A stretch of 64,000 nt of DNA from Marivita sp003149565 (GCF_965216415.1 NZ_CBDCFU010000002.1), one strand, 5' to 3'. Counted from the first letter of the stretch, positions 16,353 to 25,034 are shown. The notes: generated by a model from the letters alone, not told the origin. Numbers and translations: made by a program.

Positions 16353-17533
16353 CACGGTACACGACGCTGTTGCGTTGAGAGGCGATCTGGATTCGATTTT
16401 GAAGATTCTCTACCACAAGGATCTTCGCGATGTTCGAACGCCTTCTCGCCCCTCTGCTGGAAACGTTACGTCCGCATTTCGGCCTGAGCAAGACGCGGCT
16501 TGAAACCCTGGCGGTGTTGCTCGTTGGCTTGGCAAACTGTCGGACGGTCAACCTGTCGCATCTGGCAAGCCAGTTTCCGGGCGACGCCAAACATGAATCG
16601 AATTACCGCCGCCTGCAGCGCTTCTTCCAGTTTGTGCACTTGGACGGCGACGTCGCCGCGCGACTGATCATGCAGATGCTGAACTTGAACCGCCCCCGGT
16701 TGCTGGCGTTGGACCGAACGAATTGGAAGCTGGGATCGCGCGATGTGAACATCTTGGTCCTGGCCATCGTCACGCGCCGCTTCCGAGTGCCGCTCATGTG
16801 GACTCTTCTGGACCATGCAGGCAATTCGGCAACTGCTCAGCGCATCGAGCTCATGGAGCGCTATCTGCGCTTGTTCGGGGCTACGTCTATCCGTGCTCTC
16901 TTGGCGGATCGAGAGTTCGTCGGCGCAGAGTGGATGAATTTTCTCAACAAAAACAATGTCCCTTTTGTCATCCGCCTCAAGGAGGACATGCTGATCCGTC
17001 TCGCAGACGGCAGTCGGCGCCAGTTTCGCACGCTGCTTCGAAAGCCCAGACGTGGCACTTGGGAAGGCTGGCTCATGGGCATGAACGGATCACCTGACAA
17101 CCAACTGCGCTGCGCCGCCAAGCGCATCAAGGGCGGCGAACTGCTCATCGTCGCCACCAACCTGGATGACGCTGGACGTGGCCTGAACCTCTATCGCAAG
17201 CGGTGGAGGATTGAGTGCATGTTCGCTGACGCAAAGACACGTGGGTTCAATATCGAAGACACCCACATTACCGAACCTGACAAACTCGCGACCTTGCTCG
17301 TACTCGTCGCCCTCGCCGTCACATGGGCCTATCGCTGCGCCACCCGCGTTATGGGACGCGGCGCCATTCGGAAAAAAGGACATGGAAGACGCGAAAAATC
17401 CTGGTTCCGAACAGGTCTTGATGCCCTGCGAAACTGGATCATCCATCACCCGGGCCGCGCGCTCAATGCCTGGGCATGTAAATGCCCTCGAAGGATCATA
17501 AAGGCTGCAGAATGAGGCGAGTCGTGTACCGTG
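16353..17533 (+). mobile_element. Complete IS4-type insertion sequence
   Basis: A 1181-bp element bounded by perfect 13-bp terminal inverted repeats (CACGGTACACGAC at 16353-16365, its complement at 17521-17533) and by a 9-bp direct repeat. It carries one intact transposase gene. Intact ends, intact gene and an exact duplication indicate recent insertion, unlike the decayed elements nearby. The insertion point is the 3' end of tRNA-Leu. Confidence 0.92.
16430..17515 (+). CDS. IS4-family DDE transposase
   Basis: A 361-residue transposase. The DDE triad is visible: LALDRTNWKLG (Asp near 94), LLADREFVG (Asp near 161) and the IS4 signature YRKRWRIECMFADAKTRGF (Glu near 261, with the Y-(2)-R-(3)-E-(6)-K spacing). 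The N-terminal helical domain and the C-terminal basic tail are present and the frame is unbroken, so the enzyme is likely active. It fills most of the element between the inverted repeats. Confidence 0.93.
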   Translation: MFERLLAPLLETLRPHFGLSKTRLETLAVLLVGLANCRTVNLSHLASQFPGDAKHESNYRRLQRFFQFVHLDGDVAARLIMQMLNLNRPRLLALDRTNWKLGSRDVNILVLAIVTRRFRVPLMWTLLDHAGNSATAQRIELMERYLRLFGATSIRALLADREFVGAEWMNFLNKNNVPFVIRLKEDMLIRLADGSRRQFRTLLRKPRRGTWEGWLMGMNGSPDNQLRCAAKRIKGGELLIVATNLDDAGRGLNLYRKRWRIECMFADAKTRGFNIEDTHITEPDKLATLLVLVALAVTWAYRCATRVMGRGAIRKKGHGRREKSWFRTGLDALRNWIIHHPGRALNAWACKCPRRIIKAAE

Positions 17534-17615
17534 GTGCGGGTGAAGGGACTCGAACCCCCACGCCAAAGGCGCCAGAACCTAAATCTGGTGCGTCTACCAA
17601 TTCCGCCACACCCGC
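17532..17615 (-). tRNA. tRNA-Leu (UAG anticodon)
   Basis: Minus strand. Acceptor stem GCGGGTG pairs with CACCCGC; the D-arm has AATTGGTAGACGC, the anticodon stem-loop CCAGA-TTTAGGT-TCTGG gives anticodon UAG (reads CUA/CUN), a short variable arm follows, and the T-arm is GGGGGTTCGAGTCCC. CCA is encoded (17532-17534), with two of its three bases supplied by the end of the adjoining IS element. tRNA genes are common integration sites and the broken integrase lies 1.2 kb away. Confidence 0.95.
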
Positions 17616-17655
17616 ACTGCGCTGCTCAGTAGCAAAGCTCTCGAGCCGATGCGAG

Positions 17656-17712
17656 CAGAATTTTCGTCCGAAAATTCTGTCGCCTAAGAAACTTCGTACG
17701 AAGTTTCTTAGG
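17656..17712. repeat. Two tandem long palindromes at the nnr 3' end
   Basis: First dyad 17656-17679, arms CAGAATTTTCG and CGAAAATTCTG around TC. Second 17683-17712, a perfect 30-base palindrome with half CCTAAGAAACTTCGT. The second overlaps the nnr stop codon (17708-17710). Probably serves as terminator; same style as those at 27743, 31865, 35441 and 63449. Confidence 0.8.
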
Positions 17713-19348
17713 CCCCGAAGGTTGAGAAAACTTTAGGAAGCATGTCGGGCAGGTCTTCGGCGATGAGTCCCGGCCCGTAGAGGCGCGCAGCTTCGCAGTG
17801 CAGCCAAACCGCCGCTTCGGTGACGCAAAATAGGTCTGCCGCTGTCTCTGGTGCGGCAAGACCGGCGATCATCCCGGCCAGTACGTCGCCCGCTCCGGCT
17901 GTCGCGAGCCACGGAACCCCGCGGTCGCCGGTTGCGCTGTGCACACTGGCGCCACCGCCGGGCTGTGCGATCACCGTGTCCTCACCTTTCAGCAACACCA
18001 CGCACCCTGCGCGATCGGCCGCGGCGCGCACGACGTCAATCTTGGACATCTGACCACGTTCAGATTGCGCAAGGTCTGGGAAGAGACGGGCAAATTCCCC
18101 TTCGTGCGGCGTCAGCACCGTGCGCGCATGGGCCTGTTCGAAAAGCGCGTGCGGGGTCTCTGCAAACGATGTCAGCGCATCCGCATCCAACACGACAACA
18201 GGATCGCGCCCGCCGCGCTCGCCGCGACGATGGGCCAGAGCCGCAGACACCATCGCGCGCGTTTCAGCCCCGACGCCGAGCCCCGGGCCAAGACAGATCG
18301 ACGTGACCCGGTCGTCGACGATCTGAGCAAGCGCCTCCGCATCGGCGCAGGCGCGCAGCATGATCGCGTCGAGGTGGCAGGCATTTTCCAGCAGGGCGTC
18401 TGGCGGGCACAACACCGTGACCAACCCTGCTCCGCTGCGCAACGCCGCTCGGGCTGCCATGCGGGCGGCGCCTCCGCGACCTGGCCCACCCGCACAGACC
18501 GCAACATGTCCGTAATCGTATTTGTGCCCCTGGCCCTTCACCTTCGCGATCATTGCACCCGGCCAAATGCGGTGCGGAAGTGGATTGTGTGCAAACTCCG
18601 GCGTCACAAGTCTGGCGCGTTCTGAATCCGGCGCGGTGCCGATCATGGCGCGCTCTGACGCGTCCGCCCCGGTCAGGCCGATATCCACCACCCGCACATT
18701 ACCGCACAGCGTGGGTCCGCGTCCAAGTCTATGCCCTGCCTTGAGGCCGTGGAACGATACCGTCAGATCGGCGGAGTTGACCTTTGGCGCGCCATGTCCT
18801 TCGGGCGCCGGGATCATCCCGGTGTCGAGGTTCAGACCAGAGGGACAATCGATCGCCAAGCGCCGGATCGCTTGTCCACCTTTCCAATTGTCCATCATGC
18901 GGACATCCAGCACGGCTGCGAGATCATCCGGCAGGGGTCGCGTCAAACCGGTGCCGAAGACCGCATCGACGAACAGATCTGGTCTTTCGCAGCCCCATAT
19001 TTCTGTTGTGGCGAACGGTCTGACGGCCCCGCTTTCGATCCACAAATCGTGATTGGTCCGCGCATCCGACGGTAGCGTCTCCACATCCCCATATAAAAAG
19101 ACATCAACCGCCCAGCCTCTGTCTGCCAATCTTCGTGCAATGACAAAGCCGTCGCCGCCATTGTTGCCCGGACCGCAAAGCACCAGCGCGCGGTGAGTGC
19201 CTTGCTTCAACTCGGGCCACTTCTGCAAAGCGGCGTCGACTGCGCCACGTCCGGCCCGCTCCATCAGGTGCAGCCCGGTTACAGCACCCGACTCGATTTC
19301 AGCCAGTTCGACAGCCCGCATCTGGGAGGAAGTGAGCAATTCTGTCAC
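17708..19348 (-). CDS. nnr: Bifunctional NAD(P)HX epimerase/dehydratase
   Basis: Repairs NADHX and NADPHX, damaged hydrated cofactors. The N-terminal YjeF_N domain (to about residue 200) epimerises S/R forms and has LCGPGNNGGDGFVIARRL and VDAVFGTGL. The C-terminal ribokinase-like domain performs ADP-dependent dehydration, with KVKGQGHKYDYGHVAV, LGPGLGVG, DADAL and the late NLTGTPGTGD-like motif present as WLATAGAGDVLAGMIAG. I chose GTG 19348 (VTELLTSSQMRAVE), where family similarity starts; a GTG at 19399 is also in frame. A single gene, ending in the tandem palindromes. Confidence 0.93.
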   Translation of the reverse strand: MTELLTSSQMRAVELAEIESGAVTGLHLMERAGRGAVDAALQKWPELKQGTHRALVLCGPGNNGGDGFVIARRLADRGWAVDVFLYGDVETLPSDARTNHDLWIESGAVRPFATTEIWGCERPDLFVDAVFGTGLTRPLPDDLAAVLDVRMMDNWKGGQAIRRLAIDCPSGLNLDTGMIPAPEGHGAPKVNSADLTVSFHGLKAGHRLGRGPTLCGNVRVVDIGLTGADASERAMIGTAPDSERARLVTPEFAHNPLPHRIWPGAMIAKVKGQGHKYDYGHVAVCAGGPGRGGAARMAARAALRSGAGLVTVLCPPDALLENACHLDAIMLRACADAEALAQIVDDRVTSICLGPGLGVGAETRAMVSAALAHRRGERGGRDPVVVLDADALTSFAETPHALFEQAHARTVLTPHEGEFARLFPDLAQSERGQMSKIDVVRAAADRAGCVVLLKGEDTVIAQPGGGASVHSATGDRGVPWLATAGAGDVLAGMIAGLAAPETAADLFCVTEAAVWLHCEAARLYGPGLIAEDLPDMLPKVFSTFGA

Positions 19349-19385
19349 GTCAGGCGATCCTTGCGTTTCAACTTTGCGCGTTTTT

Positions 19386-19400
19386 TGTGCATTTTGCACA
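19386..19400. promoter_or_regulatory. Perfect dyad in the nnr-glnB intergenic region
   Basis: TGTGCA-TTT-TGCACA with T-runs on both sides, between the divergent nnr and glnB genes. It has the shape of an operator. It does not match the R. capsulatus NtrC consensus I know (CGCC-N9-GGC), so the regulator is open. Confidence 0.4.
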
Positions 19401-19517
19401 TTTTTTAGGCGACACTTTTCAATCCCCTTGCCGGAGTGCCCAACAAGTACCCTAGCTGATTGTGGCGCTCAAACAGAAGTGGTCTGACGTCCCCAACGCA
19501 GGAGCGAGGGACCCGCC

Positions 19518-19856
19518 ATGAAAAAGATTGAAGCCATTATCAAACCCTTCAAACTCGACGAGGTGAAGGAGGCCCTTCAGGACGCGGGTATTCAAGGCCT
19601 GAGCGTCGTGGAAGTCAAAGGCTTTGGCCGTCAGAAAGGCCACACCGAACTTTACCGTGGCGCTGAATATGTGGTGGATTTCCTGCCCAAGGTGAAAATC
19701 GAAGTGGTTCTTGACGACGATCAGGTTGACGCAGCAATTGCAGCGATTGTGGATGCCGCAAAGACCGACAAGATCGGCGACGGCAAGATTTTCGTCTCGC
19801 CTGTCGAGCAGGCCATCCGCATCCGTACAGGTGAATCCGGGTCCGATGCGATCTGA
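19518..19856 (+). CDS. glnB: Nitrogen regulatory protein PII
   Basis: PII senses 2-oxoglutarate, ATP/ADP and, through uridylylation, glutamine, and controls glutamine synthetase adenylylation and NtrB. The 112-residue product is full length, with MKKIEAIIKPFKLDEVKEAL at the start, the T-loop with the modifiable Tyr51 (ELYRGAEYVVDF), and KIGDGKIFVSPV for nucleotide binding. It lies 55 bp before glnA, the classic alphaproteobacterial glnBA operon, which supports GlnB rather than GlnK (no amtB beside it). AGGAGCGAGGG precedes the start. Confidence 0.96.
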   Translation: MKKIEAIIKPFKLDEVKEALQDAGIQGLSVVEVKGFGRQKGHTELYRGAEYVVDFLPKVKIEVVLDDDQVDAAIAAIVDAAKTDKIGDGKIFVSPVEQAIRIRTGESGSDAI

Positions 19857-19911
19857 TCCTGCACCCGAACAATCCGAACAACGACCCAAACTCAGTGAAA
19901 GGGAAGAGAGA

Positions 19912-21318
19912 ATGAGCACTGAAGCGCTTCTCAAGATGATCAAGGACGAAGATGTCGCCTATGTCGACATCCGGTTTACCGACCCGCGCGGTAAGCTGCA
20001 GCACGTGACTGTGATGTCCGACCAGGTGGATGAAGATTTCCTCGAAGAAGGCTTCATGTTTGACGGCTCTTCCATCGCAGGCTGGAAGTCCATCGAAGCC
20101 TCCGACATGAAACTGATGCCGGACACCGAAAGTGCGTATATCGACCCGTTTTACGCCGAAAAGACGGTCTGTGTGCATTGCTCGGTTGTCGAGCCCGACA
20201 CTGGCGAACCCTACAACCGTGACCCGCGCGGCACGGCAACGAAGGCTGAAGCCTATCTGAAGTCGTCCGGTATTGGTGACGCGGCGTATTTCGGCCCGGA
20301 AGCGGAATTCTTCCTGTTCGACGACGTACGCTATGCGGTTGCACCTAACAAAGTTTCTTTCGAGGTCGATGCCGACCACGGCGCGTGGAACACAGACACC
20401 GAATTCGAAATGGGCAACCTGGGGCATCGCCCGACCTACAAAGGCGGCTACTTCCCGGTGAACCCGTCTGACGATGGTCAGGACATCCGTTCCGAAATGC
20501 TGTCCACCATGAAGCGCATCGGCATGAAGGTCGACAAGCACCACCACGAAGTGGCGACCAGCCAGCACGAGCTGGGTCTGATCTTTGACTCGCTGGTCAA
20601 ACAGGCCGACGAGCTTCAGAAGTACAAGTACATCATCCACAACGTGGCGCAGTCCTACGGCCGCTCGGCAACCTTCATGCCGAAGCCGCTCAAGGGCGAC
20701 AACGGCTCGGGCATGCACGTCAACATGTCGATCTGGAAAGACGGCAAGCCGCTCTTTGCTGGCGACAAGTATGCCGATCTGAGCCAGGAAGCGCTGTACT
20801 TCATCGGTGGCATCCTCAAGCACGCCAAGGCGCTCAACGCGTTCACCAACCCGTCGACCAACAGCTACAAGCGTCTGGTTCCGGGCTTTGAAGCGCCTGT
20901 TCTGCGCGCCTACTCGGCACGCAACCGCTCTGGCTGTGTCCGTATCCCGTGGACTGAAAGCCCGAAGGCAAAGCGCGTCGAGGCCCGTTTCCCCGATCCG
21001 ACCGCAAACCCGTATCTCTGCTTCGCGGCTCTGCTGATGGCCGGCCTCGACGGCATCAACAACAAGATCGATCCGGGCGAGGCGATGGACAAGAACCTCT
21101 ACGATCTTCCTGCTGAAGAGCTTGCCGGTATCCCGACGGTTTGCGGCAGCTTGCGCGAAGCCGTGGAAGAGCTCCAGGCCGACCACGAGTTCCTGCTGGC
21201 GGGTGACGTGTTCACCAAAGACCAGATCGACGGTTATATCGACCTGAAGATGGAAGAGATCGAAGCTTACGAAATGACACCGCACCCGGTGGAATTCGCG
21301 CTGTACTACAGCAGCTGA
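19912..21318 (+). CDS. glnA: Glutamine synthetase, type I
   Basis: Makes glutamine from glutamate, ammonia and ATP as a cytoplasmic dodecamer. The 468-residue length is standard. Landmarks: FDGSSIAGWK (residues 50-59), the metal site GPEAEFFLFD, HHHEVATSQHE, the ATP motif KPLKGDNGSGMH, NRSGCVRIP, and the NLYDLPAEE adenylylation segment near Tyr397. ATG 19912 starts MSTEALLKMIKDE after AAGGGAAGAGAG. It is co-transcribed with glnB and ends in a terminator. Confidence 0.97.
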   Translation: MSTEALLKMIKDEDVAYVDIRFTDPRGKLQHVTVMSDQVDEDFLEEGFMFDGSSIAGWKSIEASDMKLMPDTESAYIDPFYAEKTVCVHCSVVEPDTGEPYNRDPRGTATKAEAYLKSSGIGDAAYFGPEAEFFLFDDVRYAVAPNKVSFEVDADHGAWNTDTEFEMGNLGHRPTYKGGYFPVNPSDDGQDIRSEMLSTMKRIGMKVDKHHHEVATSQHELGLIFDSLVKQADELQKYKYIIHNVAQSYGRSATFMPKPLKGDNGSGMHVNMSIWKDGKPLFAGDKYADLSQEALYFIGGILKHAKALNAFTNPSTNSYKRLVPGFEAPVLRAYSARNRSGCVRIPWTESPKAKRVEARFPDPTANPYLCFAALLMAGLDGINNKIDPGEAMDKNLYDLPAEELAGIPTVCGSLREAVEELQADHEFLLAGDVFTKDQIDGYIDLKMEEIEAYEMTPHPVEFALYYSS

Positions 21319-21344
21319 TCCTTCCCGGTTGGTTTCAATCCAAG

Positions 21345-21372
21345 AAAAGGCGTCCTTCGGGGCGCCTTTTTT
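21345..21372 (+). terminator. Rho-independent terminator after glnA
   Basis: Hairpin with arms AAAAGGCGTCC and GGGCGCCTTTT around TTCG, then T-run. Confidence 0.92.
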
Positions 21373-21490
21373 CATGCTCCACCCCCGCTGGGTCATTGCC
21401 CCGAAATCGCCCTGCTTCGGTCGCAGGTGCGCCCCATGCAGGTGGGAGCTGTCTCGGCAGCGGCCAGAGACACCAGTGAGGACAGAATTG

Positions 21491-21754
21491 ATGACAACCA
21501 AATTCGAAGACAGGATCGCACGGCTGAACGCCAAACACGGTACCCGTACGCTGGCATACGACCCCGCGGCGCAGTCCTCTTCGTCTCGGAGCTATGACGC
21601 GGCGCCGCCGACGGCGGTCGTGCCGGCAGGCCGTTCTTTCCTGAAATATGTATTTGTCGGTCTGTTTGTGCTTATCGTGCTACCAGTCGGCGCCGCGATG
21701 GGAACTGTTTTCTTTGCCCGCAATGGTGATTTGCTGGCAGCGCTTGGGATGTAG
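21491..21754 (+). CDS. Hypothetical single-helix membrane protein
   Basis: An 87-residue protein starting MTTKFEDRIARLNAKHG, with a Ser/Pro/Ala linker (about 25-48) and one membrane helix (YVFVGLFVLIVLPVGAAMG, about 54-72). ATG 21491 follows GAGGACAG. The N-terminal amphipathic helix and single anchor resemble small unnamed roseobacter proteins found after glnA, but I cannot give a function. Confidence 0.65.
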   Translation: MTTKFEDRIARLNAKHGTRTLAYDPAAQSSSSRSYDAAPPTAVVPAGRSFLKYVFVGLFVLIVLPVGAAMGTVFFARNGDLLAALGM

Positions 21755-22003
21755 CCGTTTGCTTAGTCGCTCAGGCCAGAGCGAATGGCTCAAGAGGCCC
21801 GACACCCTCCTTTGGCCACCTGCGATTGCGCTTTGTTCACGGAACTTGCCCTTTAGGTGGCCCCATCCCGAAAATTGACTCATGAAAAACCGGCAATCCG
21901 CCAGATTTCCAAATTGGGTCAGGATCGCTTCGCATTTCGAACACATTCCCCGTCTTAGATTTCAACCAAGCTGCTACTCCATTGAAGCTGGGGAGAAATT
22001 AGG

Positions 22004-22768
22004 ATGACGACTTCGGATATTACAGTGATCAGCCTTGTCACCGACACGACGCGCGATGCGATCTGCCAATCCGCTGTGCCGGCCATTCACAATGCTCTAT
22101 CCAGCCAGCATGTGTCTTTCAAACGGATGCCTCTTGCTCGGGACTATATAGATTGGGTTGTGGACGAGACTGACAGCCTGACGCTCGCCATCGACGAGGT
22201 GGGCGAAACCAGCGTGGTCATGTTGGCAACCCGAGGGCGCGACGCGAAGGCATCGGCCGCCCGTCTGGCCAATGTCGCAGCAGACCTGTGTCGCGACTTT
22301 GACGCGCACACTGTCTTCTGGAACGGCTCCAGGCAACCGATCTGTGTCGATGATTTCCTGGCCTCCGGAGACACGGTTCTTCAGAATGGACAAGAAAGAA
22401 CACGCGTCGTCCCCCGCAAGGTCAAAGCAACTGGCAAGCTGCGCGCTGCTCAGCGCCGCAAGGCCACCCAGATGGACAATTGGATCATGGCATCTCTCCG
22501 GACACAGATGAACGGTGTCACGCTCGAAGAGATTGAACGCATGGAACTGGAGGAACGCCGCGCAAAAACTGCGCCTATGCGTCTTTCGGCCTGGGCCATT
22601 TCATTCACCACAGCCCTGATTGCCGCACCGCTGGCGTTCCCGCTGATCGTTCACAATTTGGTGCGCGGCGAGGATGTCCGTTCAGGGGCAATGGCCCTGG
22701 GTGTGGCTGGTCTCTATGCAGTTTTGGCACAAACCGGAATGGCACCGCGCCTTCAGGAGATGCTCTGA
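22004..22768 (+). CDS. Hypothetical protein with C-terminal membrane segments
   Basis: A 254-residue protein. The N-terminal 150 residues form a soluble alternating strand/helix pattern (ISLVTDTTRDAICQSAVPAI), followed by a basic, charged helical region (ARRKATQ...LEEIERMELEERRAK) and two hydrophobic segments (about 194-215 and 227-245). I recognise no family. The start has GGGGAGAAATTAGG before it and the whole frame has normal codon use for the window. The 249 bp before it hold nothing I can name. Confidence 0.65.
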   Translation: MTTSDITVISLVTDTTRDAICQSAVPAIHNALSSQHVSFKRMPLARDYIDWVVDETDSLTLAIDEVGETSVVMLATRGRDAKASAARLANVAADLCRDFDAHTVFWNGSRQPICVDDFLASGDTVLQNGQERTRVVPRKVKATGKLRAAQRRKATQMDNWIMASLRTQMNGVTLEEIERMELEERRAKTAPMRLSAWAISFTTALIAAPLAFPLIVHNLVRGEDVRSGAMALGVAGLYAVLAQTGMAPRLQEML

Positions 22769-22874
22769 ACACTGCATTACGGCGCGGCATGTGATACCCG
22801 CCGCGCCTTCCCGCTTGCTGATCACGCGGCATTTGCTAACGTCACTCCATTATAGATCGTTGGAGTGCCATTTG

Positions 22875-23690
22875 ATGCGTCGTTTTCTCGCTGCTGCCTG
22901 CCTGTCATTTTGTGCAGCCCTCCCCGCCTACGCGGCTGAATGTATCACAAGCAAAGGCGCATTTGCGCAGTACAAACAAACCCTTGCCAAACAGGCTGCG
23001 GCAGCGGGCGTCGGCCAACGCGGATTGACGGCGCTGCAGAATGCGCAGCTCTCCGGCATCACGTGGCGGTTTGAATCGAACCCGGGCAATCAGACCGGAA
23101 CCCTGCAGGGCGATCCCGCCCGGTTCCTCGCCAAACGGTCAGGCAGTACGGCCGAGAGCTTTATCAACCAGACCCGCAGCAAGATTGCGCGCAACCCAAA
23201 CACCTTTGCCTCGATTGAACGGAACTACGGTGTTCCCGCCGGTATCCTCGCGACAATCTGGGGGCTTGAGACCAGCTGGGGTGGGTACCTGGGTGGTACA
23301 TCAATTGTCGACGGCGCAGTGACCCTGTCTTCTTATTGCCGTCGGCATCCCCGCTTTGAGCCGCATGCAATTGCCGCGCTGGACATGGTCGATGACGGCA
23401 TCCTTTCACCCAGCACCAAGGGCGGTCCGTCCGGTGAGTTGGGCCATATGCAGTTTCTGGCGGGGAACTGGCTCAAATACCGCGTGGATGGCAATGGCGA
23501 TGGCCGGGCCGACCCTTACAACGCCGTCGATGCCCTGGCGACTGCGGCGAACATGCTGCGTCGCAACGGATGGCGTCCGGGTGAACCCTTTGGCGAAGGC
23601 ACGCATAACTTCAACGTTCTGTCGGTCTGGAATGACAGCGGCAATTATCTCCGTGCGATTGTCTATTCCGCACAACGCGCGGGCAGCTGA
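22875..23690 (+). CDS. Lytic murein transglycosylase, MltB type
   Basis: Cleaves the glycan strand of peptidoglycan with formation of 1,6-anhydro-MurNAc, in the periplasm. The 271-residue product has a signal peptide (MRRFLAAACLSFCAALPAYAA) and the SLT_2 fold: NYGVPAGILATIWGLETSWG with the catalytic Glu in GLETSWG, GGPSGELGHMQFL, and NGDGRADPYNAVDALATAANML, then GTHNFNVLSVWN. ATG 22875 is chosen because it opens the signal peptide. A GC-rich hairpin (about 22781-22806) lies between it and the previous gene. Confidence 0.92.
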   Translation: MRRFLAAACLSFCAALPAYAAECITSKGAFAQYKQTLAKQAAAAGVGQRGLTALQNAQLSGITWRFESNPGNQTGTLQGDPARFLAKRSGSTAESFINQTRSKIARNPNTFASIERNYGVPAGILATIWGLETSWGGYLGGTSIVDGAVTLSSYCRRHPRFEPHAIAALDMVDDGILSPSTKGGPSGELGHMQFLAGNWLKYRVDGNGDGRADPYNAVDALATAANMLRRNGWRPGEPFGEGTHNFNVLSVWNDSGNYLRAIVYSAQRAGS

Positions 23691-23693
23691 CGG

Positions 23694-24107
23694 TCAGAAC
23701 ACCATTCCGATTAGCCCGATGGCAAGGCAGATCAGACCGCCCGCCGTCAGGGCAAAGCCAAAGTAGTCGGCCGTTTTACGGTCGGCCATGATCACGGTTG
23801 AGGCATGGGTCAGATCGAGGATCGCATGCGTGCTGCCAATCTCGAAATTGTAGCTTGAATCCGCGACATCGGTGGGTTTCTTCACTTTCCGACCCTCGGC
23901 ATCGGTGAATTGGAATGTCGGCCAAAAGCTCTTGCGCTCTGCACCGTTGCGGAGAATAGCGACAGCCGTAACAACCGCATCGTGCCGCGTACCGTAGACG
24001 CGATATATGCGGGTTTGCTGAACAGATTTGATACCAAAGGCGGTTAATACAATACCGAATGCAGCCAAGAGGGCAGCCCCGAAAAAAGGGATGTCGGAAA
24101 AGAACAT
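23694..24107 (-). CDS. DUF3592 membrane protein
   Basis: A 137-residue protein with hydrophobic segments at both ends (about 6-27 and 114-134) and a short extracytoplasmic beta domain between, containing KSFWPTFQFTDAEGRKVKKPTDVA, typical of DUF3592. ATG 24107 is preferred over an in-frame TTG at 24125 because a GGAG site precedes it. It is convergent with the lytic transglycosylase gene, with three bases between. Role unknown. Confidence 0.75.
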   Translation of the reverse strand: MFFSDIPFFGAALLAAFGIVLTAFGIKSVQQTRIYRVYGTRHDAVVTAVAILRNGAERKSFWPTFQFTDAEGRKVKKPTDVADSSYNFEIGSTHAILDLTHASTVIMADRKTADYFGFALTAGGLICLAIGLIGMVF

Positions 24108-24138
24108 AGATGAATACTCCGTCAATATGCGCGGAGTT

Positions 24139-24885
24139 TCACCACTGGGTTGCTAAAAGGTCAAGAGACTCTCTCATAAGTATAAACGTGTGTATCGTAA
24201 ACAGGACAGAATCGCTTTCCGAAAGACGCCACACCACCTGACGTTCTGTCCGAAGATAAGGTGTTTTGCCCGCCTCAGTCAGAGGTCGGGGTTCGGTTTC
24301 AGTCCTTGGCTGGTAAAGGTGCGGCTCTTCGTACCAGAGCGCGTTGAAGCGCCAGATCGGGCGTCCCGGACGTACGCCATCAAAAAGCCGTTGCACCCGG
24401 CGCGCGATGTCATCGGTATAGGACGTTACCGGCATATGAATATGCGTTAGAGGGTGTCCGATCTTTTCGCGCAGACGCCAGCTGGCCGGAAAGCACAACA
24501 CCGCGCCGGTCAGCACGTGCTCGTCGCCCCGCTTTTCCATCAGGCAGATGTCGTCCTGCAGAATGTGGCCCAATGTCCCGAACGGGTCAGACCTGTCGAT
24601 CTGAACAACGCGGCCGTCCGGGCAGGTGATCTGATCCGCCGCGCGAACAAAGCCCTGCGGCAAATGTGCCAGGACTTCATCCATCATTTTTCTCAGACTG
24701 TCCGGATCCGGTTGGTCGGTTGCAATCACCTCATCCCGACGCTCGGACAAAAGCCGCGCGCGCTCTGCCATCTGCCCGCTATAGGCTTCGTCAACCAGAA
24801 ACCACGGCTCCTCACCCAACGGCGCTCCTCCCGGCAAAGAACGTGGCTTGAGAACATTGTAGGGCAAGGTGGTTTGCAGGATCAT
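24139..24885 (-). CDS. HODM-like heme-dependent N-demethylase family protein (DUF3445)
   Basis: A 248-residue protein of the family that includes the alpha subunit of heme-dependent oxidative N-demethylase (dimethylamine oxidation). Recognised from the EPWFLVDEAY start, DDICLMEK, AVLCFPASWRLREKIG, LTHIHMPVTSY and the C-terminal RTERQVVWRLSES...FTIHTFI. The stand-alone form lacks the beta and gamma subunit genes nearby, so dimethylamine activity cannot be assumed. Upstream lies the broken dddP on the other strand. Confidence 0.82.
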   Translation of the reverse strand: MILQTTLPYNVLKPRSLPGGAPLGEEPWFLVDEAYSGQMAERARLLSERRDEVIATDQPDPDSLRKMMDEVLAHLPQGFVRAADQITCPDGRVVQIDRSDPFGTLGHILQDDICLMEKRGDEHVLTGAVLCFPASWRLREKIGHPLTHIHMPVTSYTDDIARRVQRLFDGVRPGRPIWRFNALWYEEPHLYQPRTETEPRPLTEAGKTPYLRTERQVVWRLSESDSVLFTIHTFILMRESLDLLATQW

Positions 24886-25034
24886 GCTCCCTGATTAGCG
24901 GACACTCCTGACAGGGGAAAGCCACGCAGACTGCGGCATGCGCACCTGCAGCAACACCAACAGCGGCATGCCCACTGCCCGATCAGATCGCAAATCGGCC
25001 GCTCCTGTTCAGCATCGGTTCAGGAAATCCAGCC

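Noticed and set aside
17656..17712. CRISPR-like repeats
   Set aside because: The palindromes differ in sequence and have no regular spacers; no cas genes in the window.
19615..21534. A 639-codon open frame opposite glnB/glnA
   Set aside because: It is the shadow of strongly biased codons in glnA on the other strand, with no family features and no ribosome site.
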